From contig NZ_CP113061.1 in assembly GCF_026625745.1 (NCBI RefSeq), positions 2,505,501 to 2,569,500 on the forward strand: a stretch of 64,000 nucleotides of DNA, in the 5' to 3' direction. The translations under genes were made by a program, and so were the position numbers. Positions 6,930 through 16,271 of the stretch are shown piece after piece; position 1 is the first letter of the stretch; each line of letters begins with the position of its first letter. This DNA comes from Asticcacaulis sp. SL142 (GTDB lineage Bacteria > Pseudomonadota > Alphaproteobacteria > Caulobacterales > Caulobacteraceae). The notes under the pieces are model-generated. The model worked only from the letters and a program-made list of their open reading frames with translations, searched no databases and was not told the DNA's origin.

Positions 6930-7954
6930 TGAAAAAAGTTGCGGTTTTATTGTTCAATCTGGGCGGGCCTTTGGAATCCAAGGACGTCAAACCGTTTCTC
7001 TATAATCTGTTCAAAGATAAATATATCATCAGCCTGCCGTTTGGCCTGCGCCATTTTGTGGCCCGGCTGATATCGGCGACGCGCGAAAAATCGGCTCAGG
7101 CCAATTACAATTTCATGGGCGGCGGCTCACCTATATTGGCGCAAACCCAGGCGCAAAGTGAAGCTCTGGCGGCGCACTGTCAAAAAACCATCACTGGCGC
7201 TGAGGTTAAGACCTTTATCGGTATGCGCTACTGGCATCCGTTTGTTGAGGATACGGTCAAAGAGATCGAAGCGTGGGGGCCGGATGAGATTGTGCTTCTG
7301 CCGCTCTATCCGCAGTTTTCCAAGACCACGACCCTGTCGTCGCTGTCGGCGTTTAAGAAAGCCTATAAGGGTCGCGCTAAGGTGACGGCGGTGTGCTGCT
7401 ATCCGGAAAATGACTTTTTCATTAAGGCGCAGGTTGATCTGATCCGCGCGGCGATCAAGGATATCAAAAATCCGGAAGGTTACCGGATTCTGTTTTCGGC
7501 GCATGGTCTGCCGGAAAAAGTCATTCAGGAAGGCGACCCGTATCAGGCGCAGGTTGAAGCGACCGTGGCTAAGGTCATGACCGAACTTAACACCGACATC
7601 GATCATGTGATCTGTTACCAGAGCCGGGTAGGGCCGCTGAAATGGATTGGACCGGCGACCGATGGCACCATCACAAAAACAGGTCAAATGGGTAAGAACA
7701 TCGTCCTGGTGCCGATTGCCTTTGTGTCGGAACATATCGAAACGCTGGTGGAACTGGATATCGAATATAAGCATCTGGCCGATGAAGCCGGGGTGAAGGA
7801 CTATATTCGCGTGCCGGCGGTTGGCACGAACCCTGACTATATCCGCGCCTTGGGGGATCAGGTGCTGAAAGCGCTGGCGACCACCGAAGCGGTCATTAGC
7901 GACCATGCCTGTGCGGCTTGCCACAGCCACTGCCCTAAGCTAAAGGCGGCTTAA
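6929..7954 (+). CDS. hemH: Ferrochelatase with C-terminal cysteine cluster
   Basis: A 341-residue enzyme that inserts Fe2+ into protoporphyrin IX to form haem. It begins KKVAVLLFNLGGP and has the LFSAHGLPEK block near 190 with the catalytic histidine, plus a VPIAFVSEHIETL region typical of the family. The C-terminus reads CAACHSHCPK, three cysteines in seven residues. Such a tail, with one internal cysteine, binds a [2Fe-2S] cluster in ferrochelatases of Caulobacter and some other bacteria. It is translationally coupled to hemE and followed by hemJ after 1 bp. Confidence 0.96.
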   Translation: MKKVAVLLFNLGGPLESKDVKPFLYNLFKDKYIISLPFGLRHFVARLISATREKSAQANYNFMGGGSPILAQTQAQSEALAAHCQKTITGAEVKTFIGMRYWHPFVEDTVKEIEAWGPDEIVLLPLYPQFSKTTTLSSLSAFKKAYKGRAKVTAVCCYPENDFFIKAQVDLIRAAIKDIKNPEGYRILFSAHGLPEKVIQEGDPYQAQVEATVAKVMTELNTDIDHVICYQSRVGPLKWIGPATDGTITKTGQMGKNIVLVPIAFVSEHIETLVELDIEYKHLADEAGVKDYIRVPAVGTNPDYIRALGDQVLKALATTEAVISDHACAACHSHCPKLKAA

Positions 7955-7955
7955 A

Positions 7956-8402
7956 ATGAACTACGATCTGTTTCGCGCCCTGCATATTCTGTCGGTGATC
8001 GCGTGGATGGCGGGGTTGTTATATCTGCCGCGGATTTTCATTTATCATATTCAGAACCGCGATAAGGCTGAGGTTGTTTCCGTCTTTCGGGTGATGGAGC
8101 GCAAGCTAATCAAGCTGATTATGAACCCGGCCATAATCGCGGCGTGGATATTCGGGTGCGGCCTGATCTATATCGATTATAAGGCGCGTGGGGCAGGGTT
8201 CCTTACCCAAGCGTGGTTTCTGACTAAGATCGCCGGGATTATCGCCATCACCGGCTGGCATCATTACCTGACGGCGACCTTTAAAAAGCTCGATCGCGGT
8301 GAGGATATCGGCTCCGAAAAATACTGGCGTATCGTCAACGAAGTGCCGTTTGTCATCGCCATCATCATGGTTCTGGCCGTGACGCTGGAGTTTGGGGCCT
8401 GA
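7956..8402 (+). CDS. hemJ: Protoporphyrinogen IX oxidase HemJ
   Basis: A 148-residue inner-membrane protein with four predicted helices (about residues 8-28, 58-76, 84-104, 126-146). The conserved His in ALHILSVIAWMAGLLYLPRIF lies in helix 1. It oxidises protoporphyrinogen IX to protoporphyrin IX, the substrate of the ferrochelatase encoded just upstream, so hemE-hemH-hemJ covers three of the last four steps to haem, lacking only coproporphyrinogen oxidase. It starts 1 bp after the hemH stop. Confidence 0.92.
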   Translation: MNYDLFRALHILSVIAWMAGLLYLPRIFIYHIQNRDKAEVVSVFRVMERKLIKLIMNPAIIAAWIFGCGLIYIDYKARGAGFLTQAWFLTKIAGIIAITGWHHYLTATFKKLDRGEDIGSEKYWRIVNEVPFVIAIIMVLAVTLEFGA

Positions 8403-8654
8403 TCCTTCCTTTAAAATTGACTTGACCCAAATTTAGCGTGGTGTAAGGGTTTCGCTTAAATTGGGTATGTATCGGGTTTAGATCTGATCCTCAAATCTTA
8501 AGACAGGCGCCACGGTTCTGCTGGACGGCCTTTTCAAGAAAAATTCATTCAAGACGCTTCGCTATTGGCGTCCTATTTAAACCTTATGGGTTCGCGCATC
8601 GCAGACAAACCGTCTGTGATTCATCGCGGACGCCGCCATCGTGAGACCAGGTCT

Positions 8655-10043
8655 ATGCAAGACGAAAACGAATTTGAACCGACGCCAGAGCAAGAGGTTG
8701 AAGAGACAGAACTTGACCTGAACGGTGATGAGTCTGAGGGTGATGAGTCTGGGGACGGCGCCGAAGAAATTGCCAACCCGCAGTCCATGTCGCTTCAGGA
8801 ACTGAAGGAAAAGTCCCCGGCGGACCTGCTGGCGTTCGCGGAAACGCTCGGCGTGGAAAACGCCAACAATATGCGCAAACAGGACATGATGTTTGCGATC
8901 CTCAAGGTTCTGGCCGAAGAGGGTGTCGAAATCTCAGGTTCGGGCGTGATCGAAGTGCTCCAGGACGGGTTCGGCTTTCTGCGCTCGCCCGAAGCCAACT
9001 ATCTGCCGGGCCCCGATGACATCTATGTCAGCCCTCAGCAAATCCGCCGCTACGGTCTGCGCACCGGTGACACGATTGAGGGCCAGATCCGCAGCCCGCG
9101 TGAGGGTGAGCGCTATTTCGCCCTGCTCAAAGTCGCGACCATCAATTTTGAAGACCCTGAAGCCACCCGTCACAAGGTTCATTTCGATAACCTGACGCCG
9201 CTCTACCCTGATGAGCGCATGACGATGGAAATGGAAGATCCGACCATTCGCGATCGTTCCGGCCGGATCATTGATATCGTCGCACCCTTGGGTAAAGGTC
9301 AGCGCTGCTTGATTGTGGCGCCGCCGCGGGTGGGTAAGACTATGATGCTGCAAAACATCGCGAAATCTATCGCCGCCAACCATCCTGAGTGTTACCTGAT
9401 CGTGCTGCTGATCGATGAGCGCCCGGAAGAAGTGACCGACATGCAGCGCACTGTGCGCGGCGAAGTCATTGCCTCAACCTTCGATGAACCCGCCACCCGC
9501 CACGTTCAGGTCGCGGAAATGGTCATCGAAAAGGCCAAGCGTCTGGTCGAACATAAGCGCGATGTGGTCATTCTGCTCGATTCCATCACCCGTCTGGGCC
9601 GTGCCTATAATACCGTTGTGCCGTCATCAGGTAAGGTGCTGACCGGTGGTGTGGATGCCAATGCTCTGCAACGTCCGAAGCGTTTCTTTGGGGCCGCGCG
9701 TAATATCGAAGAAGGCGGCTCGCTGACCATTATCGCCACCGCCCTGATCGATACCGGCTCACGTATGGACGAAGTTATCTTCGAAGAATTCAAGGGCACC
9801 GGTAACTCGGAAATCGTGCTGGATCGTAAGGTTGCCGATAAGCGCGTCTTCCCGGCGATGGATATCCTCAAGTCCGGTACGCGTAAAGAAGACCTGCTCA
9901 CGCCGAAGGATGTGCTGCAAAAGACCTATGTCCTACGCCGTATCCTCAACCCGATGGGACCTCAGGATGCGATCGAATTCCTGATCGATAAGCTGCGCCA
10001 GACAAAAACCAATGGCGAATTCTTCCAAAGCATGAATACCTGA
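8655..10043 (+). CDS. rho: Transcription termination factor Rho
   Basis: A 462-residue RNA-dependent ATPase helicase. After an acidic N-terminal tail (about 45 residues rich in E/D) come the Rho N-terminal domain ([14 protein letters not shown]), the cold-shock RNA-binding domain ([21 protein letters not shown]), the Walker A loop PPRVGKT near residue 226 and the Q-loop and R-loop region. The frame runs 30 codons further upstream to a TTG, but MQDENEFEP is the better start. It lies downstream of hem genes after a 252-bp leader in which I see no clear hairpin, and its stop codon lies inside a perfect 20-bp palindrome. Confidence 0.95.
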   Translation: MQDENEFEPTPEQEVEETELDLNGDESEGDESGDGAEEIANPQSMSLQELKEKSPADLLAFAETLGVENANNMRKQDMMFAILKVLAEEGVEISGSGVIEVLQDGFGFLRSPEANYLPGPDDIYVSPQQIRRYGLRTGDTIEGQIRSPREGERYFALLKVATINFEDPEATRHKVHFDNLTPLYPDERMTMEMEDPTIRDRSGRIIDIVAPLGKGQRCLIVAPPRVGKTMMLQNIAKSIAANHPECYLIVLLIDERPEEVTDMQRTVRGEVIASTFDEPATRHVQVAEMVIEKAKRLVEHKRDVVILLDSITRLGRAYNTVVPSSGKVLTGGVDANALQRPKRFFGAARNIEEGGSLTIIATALIDTGSRMDEVIFEEFKGTGNSEIVLDRKVADKRVFPAMDILKSGTRKEDLLTPKDVLQKTYVLRRILNPMGPQDAIEFLIDKLRQTKTNGEFFQSMNT

Positions 10044-10058
10044 TGCATATGCATCAGG
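10039..10058. repeat. Perfect 20-bp palindrome over the rho stop codon
   Basis: CCTGATGCATATGCATCAGG is fully symmetric, and the rho stop TGA (10041-10043) is inside it. The following bases are not T-rich, so it is unlikely to be a simple intrinsic terminator. Confidence 0.7.
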
Positions 10059-10135
10059 TTGTTTATGCGCTCAGAGGCCGCGCAGGCTCGCTGCATTAAG
10101 CAGCGACGGCCCAAGTTGGCAATATGGCGCCCTTG

Positions 10136-10168
10136 CCTGATCACAATAAGACTATCATTGTGATCAGG
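10136..10168. repeat. 12-bp inverted repeat upstream of the DUF6489 gene
   Basis: CCTGATCACAAT (10136-10147) and ATTGTGATCAGG (10157-10168) are exact complements with a 9-base loop. It lies 31 bp before the next start codon, so it may be an operator or a leader hairpin. The half-site resembles a dyad for a dimeric regulator, but no regulator can be named. Confidence 0.65.
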
Positions 10169-10199
10169 AAATTATGTTTTGCCTTGTTGGGAGATAGAG

Positions 10200-10451
10200 A
10201 TGAAAGTCACCGTAAACTGCGAATGTACCCCTGAAGAAGCCCGCGCCTTTTTGGGTCTGCCGGACGTCGCACCGCTGAATGAATTTCTGGTCGAACAAAC
10301 CCGCGCCAGCTTTGAGAAGAACATCCACCAGATGCAGCCCGAAGAACTGCTCAAGACCTGGTCAGGTCTGGGCGTTCAGATGCAGGATAATTTCCTGAAA
10401 CTGTTCCAGATGTCAGCGTCCGCAGGCATGAGCGGGTTTCCCAAAAAGTAG
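10200..10451 (+). CDS. DUF6489-type small protein
   Basis: An 83-residue soluble protein, MKVTVNCECTPEEARAFLGLPDV onward, which I recognise as a conserved alphaproteobacterial family of unknown function (DUF6489). The ATG at 10200 is preceded by GGGAG at suitable spacing, and a TTG seven codons upstream is rejected. It ends immediately before the mnmE start, so the two form one transcript. The C-terminal half is helical and methionine-rich. No catalytic motif is visible. Confidence 0.7.
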   Translation: MKVTVNCECTPEEARAFLGLPDVAPLNEFLVEQTRASFEKNIHQMQPEELLKTWSGLGVQMQDNFLKLFQMSASAGMSGFPKK

Positions 10452-11795
10452 GTGTTTCACGTGAAACATACGATTTTCGCTCTGGCCAGCGCACAGGGCC
10501 GGGCGGGCGTGTCGGTTATCCGCATCTCTGGCCCGCAGGCGTTTGAGGTTGTCACGGCCTTACTTGGCCGATTGCCGAAGCCGCGATTTGCCAGTTATGG
10601 CGAACTGGCCTGGCAAGGTGATGTAGTCGACAAAGCGCTGGTGCTGATCTTTAAAGGCCCGAATAGCTTTACGGGCGAGGACTGCGCCGAATTTCATGTT
10701 CATGGTTCGCGAGCCGTTCTGGATCGGCTCTATCATATATTCAACGAGATGGGGTTGCGTCATGCGGAGGCCGGTGAGTTTTCCCGGCGCGCCTTTGAAA
10801 ACAATAAGCTCGACCTGACCCAGGCCGAGGCGATTGCTGATCTGGTCGATGCCGAGTCTGAGGCTCAGCGGCGTCAAGCTCTGACCCAATTGGACGGCGG
10901 TTTGAAAGTCCAGTACCAGACATGGCATGGCGATCTGCTGAAAATTCTGGCTCATATTGAGGCTTTGATAGATTTTCCAGACGAAGATATTCCGCAAGCA
11001 CTGGCTGATCAGGTCATAGGCGATATTATCCGCCTGAAATCGGAACTGGGTCAGGCGATCAGTGACTCCAAAAAAGGCCGGCAAATTCGGGAAGGTTTTC
11101 GGATTGCCATCCTGGGTCAACCTAATGCCGGTAAGTCGAGCCTGTTCAACGCGCTATTGCAAACGGATGCGGCGATCGTCGCCCCCATAGCCGGGACGAC
11201 CCGCGATGTGATCGAAGCGCCGATCCATATCGGGGCCTATAGCGCGCTGATCTATGACACCGCCGGTTTGCGTGAGACCGATGATGTGGTGGAATTTGAG
11301 GGTATCCGTCGGGCGCGGGTGCGGGGCGAGCAGGCCGATCTGCGCATCTGGGTGGTGGATAGTTCACAGGCCCTAAGTTCTGGCTGGCCGCAGGTTCAGA
11401 CGGGGGATTATCTTATCCTAAACAAGATCGATCAGTCTTCAGTGGATGTACGCGGTGCTGTCAAACGAGAACTTTCTGGTTTGGGTCTGAAGATATTTGA
11501 AACGGATCTGACGACCGAGCGGGGCGTTGCAACCGTTAGATCGGCCCTGCAAAGCCATCTGGAGCAAGCACTCTCCCTATCGACATTTCCCTCCGCCACA
11601 CGCGAACGCCATTTTGAACGTCTTCGGGATATCGACCTTAGTCTGGAACGGTCTTTAGGCATCGGGTTCAACGTGCCTGAACTGATGGCCGAAGATATCC
11701 GTCAGGCTATGAGCGGCTTTGATGCGCTTTATGGCCGCACCGATGTAGAGCAGGTTCTCGACCATATTTTCTCAAGTTTTTGCATTGGTAAGTAA
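10452..11795 (+). CDS. mnmE: tRNA uridine-5-carboxymethylaminomethyl GTPase MnmE
   Basis: A 447-residue protein that with MnmG builds the cmnm5 group on wobble U34 of certain tRNAs. The N-terminal formyl-THF-binding domain starts TIFALASAQGRAGVSVIRISG. The inserted G domain has LGQPNAGKSSLFN near residue 221 and NKID. The C-terminus ends FCIGK, the family's CxGK motif with the essential Cys. The start is GTG at 10452 or GTG at 10461; either way the first codons are written by a parS palindrome (VFHVKH). It follows the DUF6489 gene with no gap. Confidence 0.95.
   Translation: MFHVKHTIFALASAQGRAGVSVIRISGPQAFEVVTALLGRLPKPRFASYGELAWQGDVVDKALVLIFKGPNSFTGEDCAEFHVHGSRAVLDRLYHIFNEMGLRHAEAGEFSRRAFENNKLDLTQAEAIADLVDAESEAQRRQALTQLDGGLKVQYQTWHGDLLKILAHIEALIDFPDEDIPQALADQVIGDIIRLKSELGQAISDSKKGRQIREGFRIAILGQPNAGKSSLFNALLQTDAAIVAPIAGTTRDVIEAPIHIGAYSALIYDTAGLRETDDVVEFEGIRRARVRGEQADLRIWVVDSSQALSSGWPQVQTGDYLILNKIDQSSVDVRGAVKRELSGLGLKIFETDLTTERGVATVRSALQSHLEQALSLSTFPSATRERHFERLRDIDLSLERSLGIGFNVPELMAEDIRQAMSGFDALYGRTDVEQVLDHIFSSFCIGK
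10453..10468. promoter_or_regulatory. parS centromere site 1
   Basis: TGTTTCACGTGAAACA, a perfect 16-bp palindrome identical to the bacterial parS consensus. It overlaps the start of mnmE, and ParB encoded at 15337 is the expected ligand. Confidence 0.93.
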
Positions 11796-11798
11796 ACC

Positions 11799-11845
11799 CG
11801 CCTCATCCCAAAAAGTGTTTGCGGTTTTTGGATAAAGATGAGGCG
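11799..11845. repeat. Dispersed palindrome, family A copy 2
   Basis: Outer arms CGCCTCATC (11799-11807) and GATGAGGCG (11837-11845) enclose an inner CCAAAAAGTG/CGGTTTTTGG dyad. It lies directly after mnmE. The core matches the copy at 27083 in the reverse orientation. Confidence 0.7.
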
Positions 11846-11857
11846 CAAACACCGCTG

Positions 11858-11873
11858 TGTTTCACGTGAAACA
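11858..11873. promoter_or_regulatory. parS centromere site 2
   Basis: TGTTTCACGTGAAACA again, extended to an 18-bp palindrome by flanking G and C. This copy is intergenic, between mnmE and mnmG. Confidence 0.93.
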
Positions 11874-11980
11874 CTTCGTTAATGAAGATTATTGCCGCCT
11901 TAACCTCTGAAGATTCGACGCACCCGTTCCTATCTGATATAGGCAGCGTTCCTTCATACCGTTTGAAAGTTTGACCGAAT

Positions 11981-13855
11981 ATGTCGCAATCGCACTTGCG
12001 CTTTTGGGATGTTATTGTCGTTGGCGCGGGCCACGCCGGCTGCGAAGCTGCGGCCGCGTCGGCGCGCATGGGTGCCAAGACCCTGCTGTTGACCCATCGC
12101 CTGGAAACCATCGGTGAGATGTCGTGTAACCCAGCGATTGGCGGGTTGGGCAAAGGCCACTTGGTGCGTGAGATTGATGCCATGGACGGCGTCATGGGGA
12201 GGATGGCCGATAAGGCCGGTATTCAGTTCAAAGTGCTCAATCGATCAAAGGGGCCTGCCGTGCGCGGTCCGCGCGCCCAGATCGACCGCAAACTTTACCG
12301 CGAGGCCATGCAGGCCGAACTGTTTACGACCGAAAATCTTGAGATCATCGCCGCCGCCGTCGAAGACCTGATCCTGGACGGCGATCAGGTCGTGGGGGTG
12401 ATTGATGCCGAAGAGGTTGAGTATCGCGCGAAGGCGGTCGTACTGACGACAGGCACCTTTTTGCGCGGGATCATCCATATCGGTGATAAGCGCACTTCGG
12501 CCGGACGGTTTGGGGATCAACCCGCTAATGGTCTGGGACAGCGGCTCTATGATCTCAAACTGGATATGGGCCGCCTGAAAACCGGCACGCCGGCGCGTCT
12601 GGACGGCACAACCATCAACTGGGATATCCTTGAAAAACAGGAAGGTGACGCTCAGATACAGCCGTTTTCCATGATGACGGACAGCATAGACCGCCCGCAA
12701 ATCACCTGCGGCATTACCTATACTAATGCGCAAACGCATAAGATCATCGAAGATCATCTATATGAATCGGCGGTCTACGGTGGCTATCTGTCGGGTCGGG
12801 GTCCGCGCTATTGCCCGTCGATCGAGGACAAGGTGGTGCGCTTTGCCGATAAGACCAGCCATCAGATTTTCCTGGAACCCGAAGGCTATGACGACGATAC
12901 CGTCTATCCCAACGGCATTTCGACCTCGGTATCTGAGGCCACTCAGGAAGCCTTTTTGCGCACGATCGTAGGGCTGGAAAATGTGGTCATCAAACGCTAC
13001 GCCTATGCGATTGAATATGACTATGTTGACCCGCGCGAACTGTATCCGACCCTGCAATTGAAAAAACTGCCGGGCCTGTTTCTGGCGGGACAGATCAACG
13101 GCACGACCGGCTATGAAGAGGCCGGGGCGCAGGGGCTTATGGCCGGGATCAATGCCGCCGCTCAGGCCGGTGGCAAGAGCCCGCTCATCCTTGGCCGTGA
13201 TCAGGCCTATATCGGCGTCATGATTGATGATTTGGTCACCAAGGGCGTGACCGAGCCTTACCGTGTGTTCACCAGCCGGGCTGAGTTCCGTCTGAAATTA
13301 CGGGCCGATAATGCTGATCAGCGTTTGTCGGATATCGCCCTGAACATTGGCGTGATGGGTGAGGCGCGTAAAGCTCACTGGCTCTCGAAAAAGGTTAATC
13401 TTGAGACGGTGCGCGCCCGTGCGGCAGAGCTGAAACTAACGCCAAACGAGGCTCGCACTCACGGTATTCAGGTCAACAGCGACGGTCAGAAACGTAATGT
13501 CATGCAGCTTTTGGCCTATGACACCTGCGACCGTGCAAAGCTGGAAGCCATCTGGCCGGAAATTCGCGACTGGGCCGATCACCTGTTTGAACAGGTCGAA
13601 ATCGACGCGCTCTATGCCGGCTACCTGGGCCGTCAGGAAGCCGAGATTAATGCCTTCCGTAAGGATGAAAATCTCGAACTGCCGGACGATCTCGACTACA
13701 ATGCCATCGGAGCTTTGTCGAACGAGGCCTGCGAAAAGCTTAACCGCATCCGTCCGAAAACTGTCGGCCAGGCCGGTCGTATCGAAGGCATGACGCCGGG
13801 GGCATTGACGGCACTTTTGTTCCATGTGCGCGGCCTGAAAGCCCGTGTCGCCTGA
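11981..13855 (+). CDS. mnmG: tRNA uridine-5-carboxymethylaminomethyl synthase subunit MnmG
   Basis: A 624-residue FAD protein, the partner of MnmE in U34 modification. The dinucleotide-binding motif [12 protein letters not shown] is at residues 14-25; [23 protein letters not shown] and [11 protein letters not shown] are family signatures with the functional cysteines. It is separated from mnmE by 185 bp that hold a family-A palindrome and parS site 2, and its stop overlaps the rsmG start. Usual family length, nothing missing. Confidence 0.97.
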   Translation: MSQSHLRFWDVIVVGAGHAGCEAAAASARMGAKTLLLTHRLETIGEMSCNPAIGGLGKGHLVREIDAMDGVMGRMADKAGIQFKVLNRSKGPAVRGPRAQIDRKLYREAMQAELFTTENLEIIAAAVEDLILDGDQVVGVIDAEEVEYRAKAVVLTTGTFLRGIIHIGDKRTSAGRFGDQPANGLGQRLYDLKLDMGRLKTGTPARLDGTTINWDILEKQEGDAQIQPFSMMTDSIDRPQITCGITYTNAQTHKIIEDHLYESAVYGGYLSGRGPRYCPSIEDKVVRFADKTSHQIFLEPEGYDDDTVYPNGISTSVSEATQEAFLRTIVGLENVVIKRYAYAIEYDYVDPRELYPTLQLKKLPGLFLAGQINGTTGYEEAGAQGLMAGINAAAQAGGKSPLILGRDQAYIGVMIDDLVTKGVTEPYRVFTSRAEFRLKLRADNADQRLSDIALNIGVMGEARKAHWLSKKVNLETVRARAAELKLTPNEARTHGIQVNSDGQKRNVMQLLAYDTCDRAKLEAIWPEIRDWADHLFEQVEIDALYAGYLGRQEAEINAFRKDENLELPDDLDYNAIGALSNEACEKLNRIRPKTVGQAGRIEGMTPGALTALLFHVRGLKARVA

Positions 13856-14505
13856 TGAGTGACAGTGTACCTATGACGCCTGTACAGATGGCGTCGCATC
13901 TGGTGTTTCACGTGAAACACGAGGCGATCGTAGACCTCACCCGCTTTCAGCAAATTCTAACCGATAAAAATGAGGTCATGAATCTGGTCGGGCCGGCGAC
14001 TGTGCCGCACTATTGGTCGCGGCATGTGCTCGATTCTGCCCAGCTTCTCAACCACGCATCCGACGCTAAAACCTGGGCTGATCTGGGCGCAGGGGCAGGG
14101 TTCCCCGGTGTGGTGCTGGCCATACTTTTGAAGCACGCCGAACCGTCGGGAACCAAACCCCATGTCTATCTGATCGATAGCCTGACCAAGCGCTGTCTGT
14201 TTCTGAGTGAAGTCGTAAAATCGCTTGATCTGCCCGCCACCGTTATCAACGACCGGGCTGAAAATGTTAAGCTCAAAGTCGATGTGGTGACGGCCCGCGC
14301 CATGGCGCCTTTGCCAAAACTGCTGGGCTTTGCCGATGGTTTCTTTTCACGTGGTGCTGAGGGATGGTTTCTAAAAGGTGAAAATGTGGATAGCGAGCTT
14401 GAGGAAGCCGAAAAGGCTTGGCAATTCGCCTCAAACAAGTATTCATCTCTAAGCGACCCGCGCGGGCGTGTGGTGCATATCCGGAGTTTGAAAAATGTCA
14501 GATAA
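13855..14505 (+). CDS. rsmG: 16S rRNA (guanine-527-N7) methyltransferase RsmG
   Basis: A 216-residue SAM-dependent methyltransferase of the small ribosomal subunit. The SAM loop is LGAGAGFPG near residue 73, preceded by the HVLDSAQLL block, and the TARAMAPLPKLL segment is also typical. The N-terminus carries the residues VFHVKH encoded by parS site 3, about 20 codons in. It overlaps mnmG by 1 bp and the parA start by 11 bp, giving a tight mnmG-rsmG-parA-parB order. Confidence 0.94.
   Translation: MSDSVPMTPVQMASHLVFHVKHEAIVDLTRFQQILTDKNEVMNLVGPATVPHYWSRHVLDSAQLLNHASDAKTWADLGAGAGFPGVVLAILLKHAEPSGTKPHVYLIDSLTKRCLFLSEVVKSLDLPATVINDRAENVKLKVDVVTARAMAPLPKLLGFADGFFSRGAEGWFLKGENVDSELEEAEKAWQFASNKYSSLSDPRGRVVHIRSLKNVR
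13904..13919. promoter_or_regulatory. parS centromere site 3
   Basis: TGTTTCACGTGAAACA, extended to 18 bp by flanking G and C as in site 2. It lies within the rsmG coding sequence in the same reading phase as site 1 in mnmE. Confidence 0.93.
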
Positions 14506-15313
14506 GGCCATCCAAAAACCCCGCGTGCTGGCGATTGCCAACCAAAAAGGCGGCGTCGGCAAAACTACGACCGCGATTAATTTGGGTACGGCTTTGGCCG
14601 CAGTCGGTGAGCGCGTGCTGCTGATCGACCTCGACCCGCAAGGTAATGCCTCGACCGGCCTCGGTGTGCCCCGGTCTGCCCGTACCACCACCATCTATGA
14701 CGTCATTGTTGATCAGCAACCGATCGGCGATATGGCCATCAAAACCCTGGTACCGGGGCTTTATATCCTGCCGTCTGACCCCGATCTGTCGGGCGTTGAA
14801 ATCGAACTGGGGCAGGCCGAGCGCCGCTCTTACCGGCTGCGCGATGCGCTGGACCGGATGGCGGAATTTGAGATGCTCTATTCCTATGTGCTGATTGATT
14901 GTCCACCGTCTCTGAACCTGTTGACCGTCAATGCCATGTCGGCGGCGGATGCGGTTTTAGTGCCGCTGCAATGTGAATTTTTCGCGCTCGAAGGTTTGAC
15001 GCAATTGATGCGCACCATAGATCTGGTACGTGGCAGCCTTAATCCGAAGCTTGAGATACAAGGGATTGTGCTGACCATGTATGATCGCCGTAATGCTCTG
15101 TCCGGCCAGGTGGCGCAGGATGTACGCGGTCACTTCGGTGAAAAGGTCTATGAGACGGTGATACCGCGTAATGTGCGCGTGTCCGAGGCGCCATCCTTTG
15201 GCAAGCCCGCGCTGATTTACGACCTTAAATGTTCGGGCAGTCAGGCCTATTTGAAGCTGGCCAAGGAAGTGGTCACACGTGAAAAACGCCGTAAGCGCCA
15301 ACTGGCCGCTTAA
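14495..15313 (+). CDS. parA: Chromosome partitioning ATPase ParA
   Basis: A 272-residue ParA/MinD-type ATPase. The deviant Walker A motif KGGVGKTT is at residues 18-25 with both lysines, the Walker A' block is LLIDLDPQGNAS, and Walker B is VLIDCPPSLN. It dimerises on ATP, binds nucleoid DNA and pulls ParB-parS complexes poleward. It starts within the last codons of rsmG and is followed by parB after 23 bp. Three parS sites lie within 4.1 kb upstream. Confidence 0.97.
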   Translation: MSDKAIQKPRVLAIANQKGGVGKTTTAINLGTALAAVGERVLLIDLDPQGNASTGLGVPRSARTTTIYDVIVDQQPIGDMAIKTLVPGLYILPSDPDLSGVEIELGQAERRSYRLRDALDRMAEFEMLYSYVLIDCPPSLNLLTVNAMSAADAVLVPLQCEFFALEGLTQLMRTIDLVRGSLNPKLEIQGIVLTMYDRRNALSGQVAQDVRGHFGEKVYETVIPRNVRVSEAPSFGKPALIYDLKCSGSQAYLKLAKEVVTREKRRKRQLAA

Positions 15314-15336
15314 CCCTAAATCTAATGGAATTTGAT

Positions 15337-16245
15337 ATGTCAGAAAAACACAGGGGTTTAGGCCGGGGTTTGTCAGCGCTGTTGGGGGAAGCCGCAACAC
15401 CCGTGCCGGTCACACCGCCGCAGGCTGAAACTAAATCGGCGGATGCACCGGTAGGGCCGGTATCGATGAGCCTGGAACAGCCGATTGAGTTGCTGAAACG
15501 CAATCCCGATCAGCCGCGTAAGGTTTTCAGTGAGGCTGAAATTGACAGTCTGGCGGCATCTATCAAGGAAAAAGGGGTGCTCCAGCCCATTCTGGTGCGC
15601 GCGATTGCCGGCACGAACGAATTTCAAATCATTGCCGGGGAACGCCGCTGGCGGGCCGCGCAAAAAGCCGGTCTGCGCAATGTGCCGGTGCTGGTGCGCG
15701 ATCTGGATGATCTTGAGGTGCTGGAAATCGGCATTATTGAGAATGTTCAACGTGAAGATCTCAACGCGATCGAAGAGGCCAAGGCCTATAAGGTGTTGAT
15801 GGAGCGCTTTGGGCGCACCCAGGATGCGGTGGCGCAGGTCGTGTCCAAGAGCCGCTCACACATTGCCAATATGCTGCGTCTGCTGAACCTGCCCGAAAGT
15901 GTGCAGGATCATGTACTTGAAGGGCGTTTGTCGGCAGGTCATGCGCGCGCCATTGCCACGGCGTCTGATCCGGCAGCCTTGGCCGAACTGATTATTGAAA
16001 AAGGTCTGTCGGTGCGTCAGGCTGAGGTGCTGGCCCGTCAGGAAGGGCAGGGCACAACGTCCAAGACCTCTAAACCTCGTCATTGGGATGACCCGGACAC
16101 CAAGGCCCTGCAACAGGATTTGCAGGATGTGCTGGGCCTTAAGGTGCGGCTGGACGACAAGGGCGGCAAGGGCGAACTGCGTCTGAGCTATGCGTCCCTG
16201 GAACAACTTGATGAGGTCTGCCGCCGCCTGATGAAGATGTCTTAG
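15337..16245 (+). CDS. parB: Chromosome partitioning protein ParB (CTPase, parS-binding clamp)
   Basis: A 302-residue ParB. The start HRGLGRGLSALLGE is the ParA-interacting tail. The CTP-binding N-domain contains GERRWRAAQKAGL and ENVQREDLNAIEEA, the helix-turn-helix follows at VAQVVSKSRSHIANMLRLLNLP, and the C-terminal dimerisation domain closes the protein. It loads at parS and slides along DNA as a clamp. An ATG at 15325 adds four residues; the ATG at 15337 matches the family start. It ends a cluster transcribed away from the origin. Confidence 0.96.
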   Translation: MSEKHRGLGRGLSALLGEAATPVPVTPPQAETKSADAPVGPVSMSLEQPIELLKRNPDQPRKVFSEAEIDSLAASIKEKGVLQPILVRAIAGTNEFQIIAGERRWRAAQKAGLRNVPVLVRDLDDLEVLEIGIIENVQREDLNAIEEAKAYKVLMERFGRTQDAVAQVVSKSRSHIANMLRLLNLPESVQDHVLEGRLSAGHARAIATASDPAALAELIIEKGLSVRQAEVLARQEGQGTTSKTSKPRHWDDPDTKALQQDLQDVLGLKVRLDDKGGKGELRLSYASLEQLDEVCRRLMKMS

Positions 16246-16271
16246 TCAGAGGCCCCGCTTGGCGCGGCTTA

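Noticed and set aside
15267-15285. Possible fourth parS near the end of parA (GGTCACACGTGAAAAAC)
   Set aside because: Shares only the CACGTGAAA core; the left half matches parS at two of five positions, so it is probably chance.
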